From the NCBI GenBank assembly GCA_903872005.1, contig CAIQJD010000472.1, positions 1 through 8,780 on the forward strand: a stretch of DNA of 8,780 nt, written 5' to 3'. The notes below the pieces were generated by a model. The model did no database searches, was not told the origin of the DNA, and saw nothing but the letters and a program-made list of their open reading frames with translations. Position numbers and translations under genes: made by a program. Numbering within the stretch: position 1 is the first letter of the stretch; every line of letters begins with the position of its first letter. Below, in pieces: positions 1 to 4,942 of this stretch. This DNA is from an uncultured bacterium (lineage in GTDB: Bacteria > Chloroflexota > Anaerolineae > JACIWP01).

Positions 1-114
1 GGCATGTACGATGCGCCGACCGGCGCGCGGCTGCCGGCGACCGATGCGGCCGGCCGGCCGGCCGCCGATAACAGCGTGACACTGGCGACGCTGCGCCTCG
101 CGCCACAAGAATAG
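1..114 (+). CDS. C-terminal end of an unidentified protein (5' truncated)
   Basis: Frame 1 is open from the left edge to a TAG at 112-114 and gives 37 residues, beginning GMYDAPTGARLPATDAAGRP and ending in LRLAPQE. The amino acid and codon make-up (Ala, Pro, Gly, Leu; GC-rich third positions) fits the real genes here. The pattern of 'YD..TG.RLP' followed by 'D.VTL..L.L' reminds me of the C-terminal tails of large Chloroflexota membrane proteins, such as glycosyltransferase-39-like mannosyltransferases. This is recollection rather than a demonstrated match, and no catalytic motif is in view. The gene appears unrelated to the selenium cluster, from which a 112-base gap separates it. Confidence 0.6.
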   Translation, partial: GMYDAPTGARLPATDAAGRPAADNSVTLATLRLAPQE

Positions 115-144
115 CGGCATTTCGCCCGGCGTTCTCTATGGATT

Positions 145-162
145 GCGAAGGCTTGCCTTCGC
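145..162. repeat. Perfect 8-bp inverted repeat in the intergenic gap
   Basis: GCGAAGGC (145-152) and GCCTTCGC (155-162) are exact reverse complements separated by TT. As RNA this would be a 7-bp stem closed by a CUUG tetraloop. It lies 30 bases after the stop of the upstream gene and about 28 bases before the putative -35 of the next. No T run follows, so it is not a classical rho-independent terminator. It may be a hairpin marking the 3' end of the upstream transcript or a repressor operator; the sequence does not decide between them. Confidence 0.4.
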
Positions 163-189
163 CCCGAAGAGACCAACAGGGCAATCCGC

Positions 190-219
190 TTTTCATAGCC
201 GGTCTCAATCGGGTATAAT
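190..219 (+). promoter_or_regulatory. Putative sigma-70 promoter of the selenium cluster, possibly leaderless
   Basis: A perfect TATAAT is at 214-219. A weak -35 candidate, TTTTCA at 190-195, matches consensus at 4 of 6 bases with an 18-base spacer. The local sequence is less GC-rich than its surroundings. The expected start point, 7 bases after the -10, is A227, the first base of the desulfurase ATG, so the transcript may be leaderless. This agrees with the lack of any Shine-Dalgarno sequence before that ATG, while yedF, selD and aroH all have good ones. Confidence 0.55.
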
Positions 220-226
220 GAGCGCC

Positions 227-1390
227 ATGATCTACTTCGACAACGCGTCCACGTCGTGGCCCAAGCCGGCCGGCGTTGGCGCGGCCATGCAAGCCTATCT
301 CAGCGACATCGGGGCCAGCCCCGGCCGCGCCAGCCATCGCCAGGGGTTGGAAGCCGGCCGGCTGGTCTACGCGGCGCGTGAAGCGTTGGCCCAACTGGTC
401 GGCATGGACGATCCGCTGCGGGTCATCTTCTGCAAGAACGCCACCGAGGCGCTCAATCTGGCGCTGTGCGGCCTGTTGCGCGCCGGCGATCACGTCGTGA
501 CCAGCAGCATGGAGCACAATGCCATGATGCGCCCGCTGCGCGAGCTGGAGCGCCAGGGCGTGGCCTTGACCGTCGTCCCCTGTTCGCCGGCCGGCGAGCT
601 GGAGCCGGCCGACCTGGAAGCGGCCGTGCGCCCGACGACGCGCCTGATCGCCCTGAACCACGCCTCCAATGTGGCGGGGACGCGGCTCCCGCTGCGCGCC
701 GCCGGCGCGATTGCCCGCCGGCATGGCCTGCTTCTGCTGGCCGATACGGCGCAGACGGCCGGCGCCTGCCCGCTGGATATGGCCGGCGACCAGATTGACC
801 TGCTGGCTTTCGCCGGCCACAAGGCGCTCCTCGGCCCGCAAGGGGTCGGCGGCCTGGTCATCGGCGCGCGCGTCCCGCTGGCAGAGTTTCGCCCGTTATT
901 GCGCGGCGGCACCGGCAGCGCCTCGGAGCGCGAAGAGCAGCCGGAGTTCTTGCCGGACAAGTTCGAGGCCGGCACACTCAACGCCGTAGGGCTGGCCGGC
1001 TTCGCGGCCGGCGTCGGCTTCATCCTGCAAACCGGCATCGAGACGCTGCGCCGGCATGAAGAAGACCTGACGCGCCAGTTGCTCGCCGGCCTGCGCGCCA
1101 TCGGGGGCGTGACGGTCTACGGGCCGGGCCGCGCCGAGGCGCAGACGGCGACGGTCGCTTTCAACATCGCCGGCCTCTCGCCGGCCGATGTGGGCCTGGC
1201 GCTGGATGAGGAGTTCGGCGTACTCTGCCGCATTGGCCTGCACTGCGCGCCGGCGGCGCATCGCACCCTGGGGACGTTCCCGCGCGGCGCGGTGCGCTTC
1301 GGGTTGGGCTACTTCAACACGGCCGGCGAAGTCGCCGCCGCGCTGGAGGCTGTCGCGGCCCTGGCGCGCCGGGGCAGACCTCTCCCCTGA
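227..1390 (+). CDS. Cysteine desulfurase-like PLP enzyme (class V aminotransferase fold) of a selenium cluster
   Basis: This 387-residue PLP enzyme opens with IYFDNASTSWPKP, the signature start of the cysteine desulfurase / selenocysteine lyase-like subfamily (the TIGR01977 type). Visible residues are EHNA around H97 (PLP-stacking His), N148 in SNVAG, D173 and Q176 in LADTAQTAG, the Schiff-base lysine K199 in AGHK, and the likely persulfide cysteine C340 in IGLHCAPAAHRTLG. Length fits the family. I chose ATG 227 because the protein family begins with MIYFDN. ATG 218 in the same frame sits inside the TATAAT box, and the longer frame from 143 adds no family-like residues. The expected reaction is removal of S (or Se) from Cys (or selenocysteine). 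With yedF, a DUF3343 gene and selD downstream, a role in feeding selenium to SelD is inferred. The last residues and the TGA fall within a repeat-like element. Confidence 0.92.
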   Translation: MIYFDNASTSWPKPAGVGAAMQAYLSDIGASPGRASHRQGLEAGRLVYAAREALAQLVGMDDPLRVIFCKNATEALNLALCGLLRAGDHVVTSSMEHNAMMRPLRELERQGVALTVVPCSPAGELEPADLEAAVRPTTRLIALNHASNVAGTRLPLRAAGAIARRHGLLLLADTAQTAGACPLDMAGDQIDLLAFAGHKALLGPQGVGGLVIGARVPLAEFRPLLRGGTGSASEREEQPEFLPDKFEAGTLNAVGLAGFAAGVGFILQTGIETLRRHEEDLTRQLLAGLRAIGGVTVYGPGRAEAQTATVAFNIAGLSPADVGLALDEEFGVLCRIGLHCAPAAHRTLGTFPRGAVRFGLGYFNTAGEVAAALEAVAALARRGRPLP

Positions 1391-1440
1391 CCCCCAACCC
1401 CTCCCCGCACACGGAGAGGGGAGAGGGACAGGGGTGAGAG
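1379..1440. repeat. Imperfect C/G-rich inverted-repeat element between desulfurase and yedF
   Basis: The C-rich left arm (about 1380-1407, with CCCCTGACCCCCAACCCCTC at 1384-1403) is an imperfect reverse complement of the G-rich right arm (about 1412-1440, with GGAGAGGGGAGAGGGACAGG at 1413-1432). They flank a short CACA centre. Such C-rich/G-rich imperfect palindromes are familiar as dispersed intergenic repeats in many GC-rich bacteria. Copy number cannot be seen in this window. The TGA that ends the desulfurase (1388-1390) is inside the left arm, so insertion of the element may have reset the C-terminus of that protein. No T run follows, so an intrinsic terminator is unlikely; it may act as an RNA hairpin between two co-transcribed genes. 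Confidence 0.6.
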
Positions 1441-1468
1441 GAGTGGTATTCCTACGGAGGTACCTACC

Positions 1469-2059
1469 ATGTCCGACACGCTCGATTGCCGCGGGCTGGC
1501 CTGTCCGCAACCGGTCATCAAGACCAAAGCGGCCATGTCCGCCGGCGCGGCCGCAATCACCACCCTGGTGGACAATGAGGTCGCCGCCAGCAACGTGACG
1601 CGCATGGCGCAAAAGGCCGGCTGGGCCGCCCGCCAGGAGCGCCAGGCCGACGGGACGCTTGCCGTGCGCCTGAGCCGGCCGGCCGGCGCGCCGGCCGCCG
1701 CGCCGACGCCAGCCGAGAGCGCCGGCCCCATCGTCGTCCTGGTCAAATCCCAATTCCTGGGCAGCGGCGACGACGAGCTGGGCGCGGTGCTGATGCGCGG
1801 CTTCTTCCACGCCATGCTGGAGCTGGACGCCCCGCCGACCTATGTCATCTTCCTCAACAGCGGCGTGAGACTGACCGTCGCCGGCTCGCCGGTGCTGGAC
1901 GACCTGCGCGAGCTGGCCCGGCGCGGCGTCGAAATCTGGTCGTGCGGGACCTGCCTCAACTTCTTCAAGCTGACCGAAGAGTTGGCGGTGGGCAGCATCT
2001 CCAATATGTACTCGATCCTGGAGACGTTGATGTCGGCCGGCCGGCTGGTGACGCCGTGA
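1469..2059 (+). CDS. yedF: Selenium metabolism protein YedF (TusA/SirA-like + DsrE-like)
   Basis: This protein has 196 residues. Residues 1-70 form a TusA/SirA-like domain with the typical start LDCRGLACPQPVIKTK; the CPxP motif at 12-15 includes the sulfur/selenium-carrying C12. An Ala/Pro-rich linker (about 71-86) leads to a DsrE-like C-terminal domain (87-196), with IVVLVKSQFLGSGDDELG and a CGTC pair at 159-162 in EIWSCGTCLNFF. This two-domain layout and length match the YedF family (TIGR03527 type) reported next to selD in selenium-using genomes. The protein is thought to carry or reduce selenium; its exact chemistry is not settled. A good Shine-Dalgarno, GGAGGT (1456-1461), lies 7 bases before ATG 1469. 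The TGA overlaps the GTG start of the next gene, implying translational coupling. Confidence 0.93.
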   Translation: MSDTLDCRGLACPQPVIKTKAAMSAGAAAITTLVDNEVAASNVTRMAQKAGWAARQERQADGTLAVRLSRPAGAPAAAPTPAESAGPIVVLVKSQFLGSGDDELGAVLMRGFFHAMLELDAPPTYVIFLNSGVRLTVAGSPVLDDLRELARRGVEIWSCGTCLNFFKLTEELAVGSISNMYSILETLMSAGRLVTP

Positions 2060-2307
2060 ACGCGCCGGCCGACTATGGCTGCGCCGTCTTCGAGGCGACC
2101 CAAAGCGCCATCCGCGCCGAAAAGGCGCTCAAAGCGGCCGGCTTCTTCATCAAGTTGATCCCGACGCCGCGCGAACTGAGCGCGGACTGCGGGGTATGTA
2201 TCCGTTTTGCCTGGGCGCAACGCGAGGCGATCATGGGCTGCCTGGAAACGGCCGGCGTGGCCGTCGCCAGCGTGAGTCGCCTCCCCGACGCGCCCCCAAG
2301 GAGCTGA
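2056..2307 (+). CDS. DUF3343-type small putative Se/S carrier protein
   Basis: An 83-residue protein starts at GTG 2056 in a 4-base GTGA overlap with the yedF stop. Recognisable family features are an early aromatic-hydrophobic strand (AVFEATQSAIRAEKALKAAG), the PTPR motif at 36-39, and a Cys-Gly pair at 45-46 in SADCGVCIRF. These fit the DUF3343 / putative Se-S-carrier-like family, which often sits beside yedF and selD. C45 and C48 are the candidate carrier residues. Its function is not established; a role in passing selenium between desulfurase, YedF and SelD is inferred from context. No convincing Shine-Dalgarno precedes GTG 2056, so coupled re-initiation after yedF is likely. Initiation further upstream inside yedF would add a shadow-frame sequence without family likeness. 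Confidence 0.85.
   Translation: MNAPADYGCAVFEATQSAIRAEKALKAAGFFIKLIPTPRELSADCGVCIRFAWAQREAIMGCLETAGVAVASVSRLPDAPPRS
2298..2303 (+). promoter_or_regulatory. Ribosome-binding site that fixes the selD start at 2309
   Basis: AAGGAG at 2298-2303 lies 5 bases before ATG 2309. By contrast no purine-rich Shine-Dalgarno precedes ATG 2396, the first ATG after the in-frame UGA. This supports translation of selD from upstream of the UGA. Confidence 0.85.
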
Positions 2308-2308
2308 G

Positions 2309-3382
2309 ATGGTGGAATGCAACGTGCGGCCGCCGCGCGGCGGCAAAGACCTGCGCCTGACGGAGCTGGCTTCCTGCGCCGGCTGAGCGTCTAAAATGGG
2401 TCCGGCGGACCTGACGCAGATACTACGTCCCGTGAAAGAGACCTTCGCCGGTGTGGATGCGCCGGCGCTCCTGGTCGGGCTGGGGCGCGCCGATGATGCG
2501 GCGGTCTATCAGCTCGATTCCGAGCGCGCCCTGATTCAGACGGTGGACTTCTTCCCGCCGGTGGTGGATGATCCCTACACCTACGGGGCCATCGCCGCGG
2601 CCAACGCCCTGAGCGACATCTATGCCATGGGCGGCGAAGCCATCTTCGCCCTGAACATCGCGGCCTTCCCCAAGTGGCTGGATCGGGCGATCATCGGCGA
2701 AATCATGCGCGGCGGGGCCGAGAAGGTGCGCGAAGCCGGCGCGGTGGTGGCCGGCGGCCATACCATTGACGACGAAGAGCCGAAGTTCGGCCTGTGCGTC
2801 GCCGGCATCGTCCACCCACAGCGCATCCTGACAAAGGGAGGAGCGCGCCCCGGCGACGCCCTGGTGTTGACCAAGCCGCTGGGCGTCGGCCTCATCACCA
2901 CCGTGCTGAAAGCCGGCGTGGCCGAGCCGGCCCACGTGGCCGGCGCAGTCGCCAGCATGTTGCGCCTGAATCGCGCCGCCGCCCAGGCGGCCCAGGCCGT
3001 CGGCGCGCATGCCGCCACCGACATCACCGGCTTCTCGCTCCTGGGCCATGCCCAGGAGATGGCCGAGTTGGCCGGGGCGCGGCTGCGCTTCCGCTATTCC
3101 GACATCCCCGTGCTAGACGGGGCGCGCCGCTACGCCGAGGAGTGGCTCTTTCCGGGCGGCTCCAACCTCAATCAGGAGTATTTCGGCGCGCAGGTGCGCT
3201 TCGCGGCCGGCATCTCCGAAGAAGAGCAATTGCTCCTCTTCTCGCCAGAGACCTCTGGCGGGCTGCTGCTGGCCGTCGCGCCGGCCCGCCTGGAGGCGCT
3301 GCTGGCCGAGTGCGCGCGCCGCCAACAGCCGGCCTGGGCCATCGGCGAGGTCATCGCCGGCGCCGGCGTGGCCGTGGAATGA
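2309..3382 (+). CDS. selD: Selenide, water dikinase (selenophosphate synthetase), selenocysteine-containing
   Basis: SelD makes selenophosphate from selenide and ATP, the selenium donor for Sec-tRNA, selenouridine tRNA and labile Se cofactors. Translation from ATG 2309 gives 357 residues with an in-frame UGA as residue 26. The start reads LRLTELASCAG-U-ASKMGP, which aligns with the SelD N-terminus (RLT...G-C/U-xxK). The UGA takes the catalytic Cys/Sec site and K29 sits three residues later, as K20 follows C17 in E. coli. Other motifs are DDAAVY (62-67), VDFFPPVVDDP (79-89), NALSDIYAMGG (99-109), GGHTIDDEEPKFG (149-161), TDITGFSLLGH (237-247) and SPETSGG near the C-terminus. The length suits the family, whereas a start at 2396 would lose the whole active-site segment. 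It lies 1 base after the DUF3343 gene. UGA is an ordinary stop in many neighbouring genes, so recoding is local and needs selA, selB and selC elsewhere. Confidence 0.95.
2384..2417 (+). promoter_or_regulatory. Sec UGA codon and candidate bacterial SECIS hairpin in selD
   Basis: The in-frame UGA is 2384-2386. The lower stem GCGTC (2387-2391) pairs with GACGC (2413-2417). The upper stem GGTCC (2399-2403) pairs with GGACC (2407-2411), closing on a three-base GGC loop (2404-2406). The two stems are separated by an asymmetric loop (2392-2398 opposite T2412). The apical loop starts 17 bases after the UGA and its first two bases are G, which agrees with the known rules for bacterial SECIS elements: hairpin just 3' of UGA, G in the loop, short spacing. 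Both stems are perfect Watson-Crick. The structure was found by reading, not by a folding program. Confidence 0.8.
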
Positions 3383-3400
3383 GCCGGCGCCCGCCGCGTT

Positions 3401-3429
3401 TTGACAATTCGGGCCGGCTATACTATACT
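3401..3429 (+). promoter_or_regulatory. Sigma-70 promoter of the aromatic amino acid operon
   Basis: A consensus -35 TTGACA (3401-3406) and TATACT -10 (3424-3429) are separated by exactly 17 bases. A second overlapping TATACT at 3419-3424 would leave only 12 bases and is less likely to be used. The expected start is near A3437, leaving a 38-base 5' region before the leader peptide ATG. The -35 is only 18 bases after the selD stop codon. Confidence 0.88.
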
Positions 3430-3474
3430 CTGCCCCAATCGAAGGGTCGACAGGCTATTGAGGAGCAGGAACGC

Positions 3475-3621
3475 ATGCAGACCCGGCGCGACGCCGCTCA
3501 TCTGACCGCCCAGCAACGCAAGGCCACCCGCCTGGCGCAGCCGGCCGGCGCGTCTCCCCGCTCCTACTCCTATTATTATTACTATTTTGCGTGGCGCAGC
3601 TTCACGCCGGCTGAGGGCTAA
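3475..3621 (+). CDS. Tyr-rich leader peptide of the aro operon attenuator
   Basis: This 48-residue ORF lies between the promoter and the terminator. AGGAG (3461-3465) is 9 bases upstream of ATG 3475. The N-terminal half is unremarkable and Arg/Gln/Ala-rich. The tail reads [13 protein letters not shown] (residues 31-43): six Tyr codons at 3565 and 3571-3585, Phe at 3586 and 3601, and Trp at 3592. Four of the five clustered Tyr codons are TAT, making an AT-rich patch in GC-rich DNA. A Tyr run followed by alternative hairpins and a terminator before the chorismate mutase, Phe and Tyr genes is the hallmark of ribosome-stalling attenuation. Stalling at uncharged Tyr-tRNA would be the signal. The peptide itself probably has no other role. 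The same frame is open back to ATG 3379, which overlaps the selD stop, but the promoter lies inside that longer ORF, so the short form is preferred. Confidence 0.85.
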   Translation: MQTRRDAAHLTAQQRKATRLAQPAGASPRSYSYYYYYFAWRSFTPAEG

Positions 3622-3663
3622 ACGAATCCTTCAGCATGACCGCAGGGGGAACAGGCGTGGAGC
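3589..3663 (+). promoter_or_regulatory. Antiterminator and competing 5' hairpin of the attenuator
   Basis: Three segments can pair in exclusive ways. Region 1, GCGTG (3589-3593), overlaps the Ala-Trp codons after the Tyr run and pairs with CACGC (3603-3607). Region 2, GCTTCACGCC (3599-3608), pairs over 10 bp (one G-U) with region 3, GGCGTGGAGC (3654-3663), which is the 5' arm of the terminator. A ribosome stalled on the later Tyr codons would cover region 1, free region 2 to hold region 3, and let transcription continue. A ribosome reaching the stop at 3619-3621 would be near or over region 2 and allow the terminator. Confidence 0.75.
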
Positions 3664-3688
3664 AAACAGGCTCCACGCTTTTTTGTTT
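3655..3688 (+). terminator. Rho-independent attenuator terminator upstream of aroH
   Basis: GCGTGGAGC (3655-3663) and GCTCCACGC (3670-3678) form a perfect 9-bp stem with a 6-base loop, followed by TTTTTTGTTT (3679-3688). It sits 34 bases after the leader peptide stop and 26 bases before the aroH ATG, the expected position for an attenuator. It is the only clear intrinsic terminator in the window. Confidence 0.93.
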
Positions 3689-3713
3689 ACTACGCATCAT
3701 CGGAGGTGTACGC

Positions 3714-4091
3714 ATGACCATCTGCTGCCGCGGCCTGCGCGGCGCGACGACGGTCGAGCGCAACGATGCGCCGGCGATCCTGGAGGCGACCCGCGAGCTG
3801 CTCCTGGCCCTCATCGAGGCCAATGACCTGCGCCCGGAGGATGTCGCCAGCGCCATCTTCACCCTCACGGCGGACCTGGACGCGGCCCACCCGGCCCGCG
3901 CCGCCCGCGAGCTGGGCTGGACCGAGCCGGCGCTGATGTGCGCCGTAGAAATCCCCGTGCCCCACAGCCTGCCCCGCTGCATCCGCGTCCTGATCCACTG
4001 GAACACCGAGCGTCCCCAAAGCGCCATGCGCCACATCTATCTGCGCGAGGCCCGCAGCCTGCGCCCCGATTTGACAGGAGGAAAAGCATGA
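3714..4091 (+). CDS. aroH: Chorismate mutase, AroH class (monofunctional)
   Basis: AroH converts chorismate to prephenate, the common precursor of Phe and Tyr. This 125-residue protein matches the trimeric Bacillus-type AroH in length. It carries the N-terminal [13 protein letters not shown], with R9 matching the B. subtilis active-site R7, then C76 and E79 in MCAVEI, R91 in [10 protein letters not shown], and Y109 in [13 protein letters not shown] with R117. All the main substrate-binding positions known for this family therefore appear present. The start at ATG 3714 has GGAGGT (3702-3707) 6 bases upstream; the frame is open further 5' but that runs across the terminator. It is the first structural gene after the attenuator and overlaps pheA by ATGA. 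Confidence 0.95.
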   Translation: MTICCRGLRGATTVERNDAPAILEATRELLLALIEANDLRPEDVASAIFTLTADLDAAHPARAARELGWTEPALMCAVEIPVPHSLPRCIRVLIHWNTERPQSAMRHIYLREARSLRPDLTGGKA

Positions 4092-4942
4092 CCCACAGCG
4101 TCGCCTTTCAGGGTGAGCATGGCGCTTATTCTGAAGAAGCCATCTATCAGCACTTCGGCCGGCAGACCGAGACCTTGCCGTGCCACACCTTTGAGGATAT
4201 GTTCAAGGCGGTGGAAGCCGGCAAGGCGACCTACGCCATGGCTCCGATTGAGAATTCCACCGCCGGCTCCATCAATCAGACCTACGACCTGCTCCTGGAC
4301 TACGACCTGACGATCTGGGGCGAGGCGATCTTGCGCGTGCGCCACTGCCTGCTGGCGAATCCCGGCGTGACCTTGAGCCAGGTGAAGAAGGTCATCTCGC
4401 ACCCGCAGGGATTGGCGCAATGCGAGCGCTACCTGGTCGAGCATGGCTTCGAGCCGGTGACCTTCTACGATACGGCCGGCAGCGCCCGCGAACTGGGCGC
4501 CCATCCGCAGCCTGACACGGCCTCCATCGCCAGCCGGCTCGCCGGCGAGCTGTACGGCCTGGAGCCGCTCGACGCGGACATCCAGGATATTCAGTTCAAC
4601 TACACCCGCTTCTTCATCATCAGCGCCCAGGAGGCGCCGCGCGCCGCGAACTGCAAGACCTCGGTGGTCTTCGCCACGCGCCACGTGCCCCGCTCGCTCT
4701 ACCACTGCCTGGGCGAATTCGCCGAACGCGACATCAACCTGTGCAAGATTGAATCGCGGCCGCGCCGCAACAAGCCCTGGCACTACCTCTTCTATCTGGA
4801 TTTTGAGGGCCACTGGCAAGACCCGGCCTGCGAGAAAGCGTTGATGGGCCTGTTGCGTAAGGCTACCTTCGTCAAAGTGTTGGGATCCTATCCGGCCGCG
4901 CTGCGGCCGGCCGAAATGGAGCCAGAGGAGAGCGCGCCATGA
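4088..4942 (+). CDS. pheA: Prephenate dehydratase with C-terminal ACT domain
   Basis: PheA decarboxylates and dehydrates prephenate to phenylpyruvate for Phe synthesis. The 284-residue protein is the monofunctional type: a PDT domain (about 1-180) starting [14 protein letters not shown], with IENSTAGS (54-61), the [10 protein letters not shown] block (103-112) and the catalytic TRF motif (173-175 in NYTRFFII). An ACT domain follows (about 190-270), including [10 protein letters not shown] with the ESRP motif at 222-225 that binds Phe in this family, so feedback inhibition by Phe is expected. ATG 4088 overlaps the aroH TGA as ATGA, with AGGAGG (4076-4081) 6 bases upstream. The upstream extension in this frame is out-of-phase aroH sequence. 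The last 15 residues or so are a charged, Pro/Glu-rich tail. Confidence 0.95.
   Translation: MTHSVAFQGEHGAYSEEAIYQHFGRQTETLPCHTFEDMFKAVEAGKATYAMAPIENSTAGSINQTYDLLLDYDLTIWGEAILRVRHCLLANPGVTLSQVKKVISHPQGLAQCERYLVEHGFEPVTFYDTAGSARELGAHPQPDTASIASRLAGELYGLEPLDADIQDIQFNYTRFFIISAQEAPRAANCKTSVVFATRHVPRSLYHCLGEFAERDINLCKIESRPRRNKPWHYLFYLDFEGHWQDPACEKALMGLLRKATFVKVLGSYPAALRPAEMEPEESAP

Noticed and set aside
143..226. Longer N-terminus of the desulfurase from TTG 143 or ATG 218
   Set aside because: The extra residues are not family-like, ATG 218 lies in the TATAAT box, and the family begins at MIYFDN.
896..1810. Long minus-strand ORF opposite the desulfurase and yedF
   Set aside because: It is a GC-driven shadow of two well-supported genes and has no recognisable domain. 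The same applies to the other long antisense ORFs (for example 4888-5874, 5835-6836, 7445-8143).
2396..3382. SelD starting at ATG 2396
   Set aside because: It lacks a Shine-Dalgarno and the entire catalytic N-terminus. The frame upstream of the UGA carries both the conserved SelD start and a good ribosome-binding site.
2794..3621. Large + strand ORF overlapping the end of selD and the leader
   Set aside because: Its first part is an out-of-frame reading of selD with Arg-rich low-complexity sequence. Only the leader part (3475-3621) has a promoter, a Shine-Dalgarno and a functional pattern.
3437..3690. T-box riboswitch for Tyr
   Set aside because: I see no T-box consensus or Stem I features, and a leader ORF with a Tyr run explains the terminator better.
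3587..3826. Possible small gene between leader and aroH on the + strand
   Set aside because: It runs across the terminator and into aroH in another frame, with an Arg/His-rich composition typical of shadow frames.
4071..4076. TTGACA as an internal promoter before pheA
   Set aside because: It lies at the end of the aroH coding sequence and no credible -10 follows at the right distance. AGGAGG and ATG come straight after.
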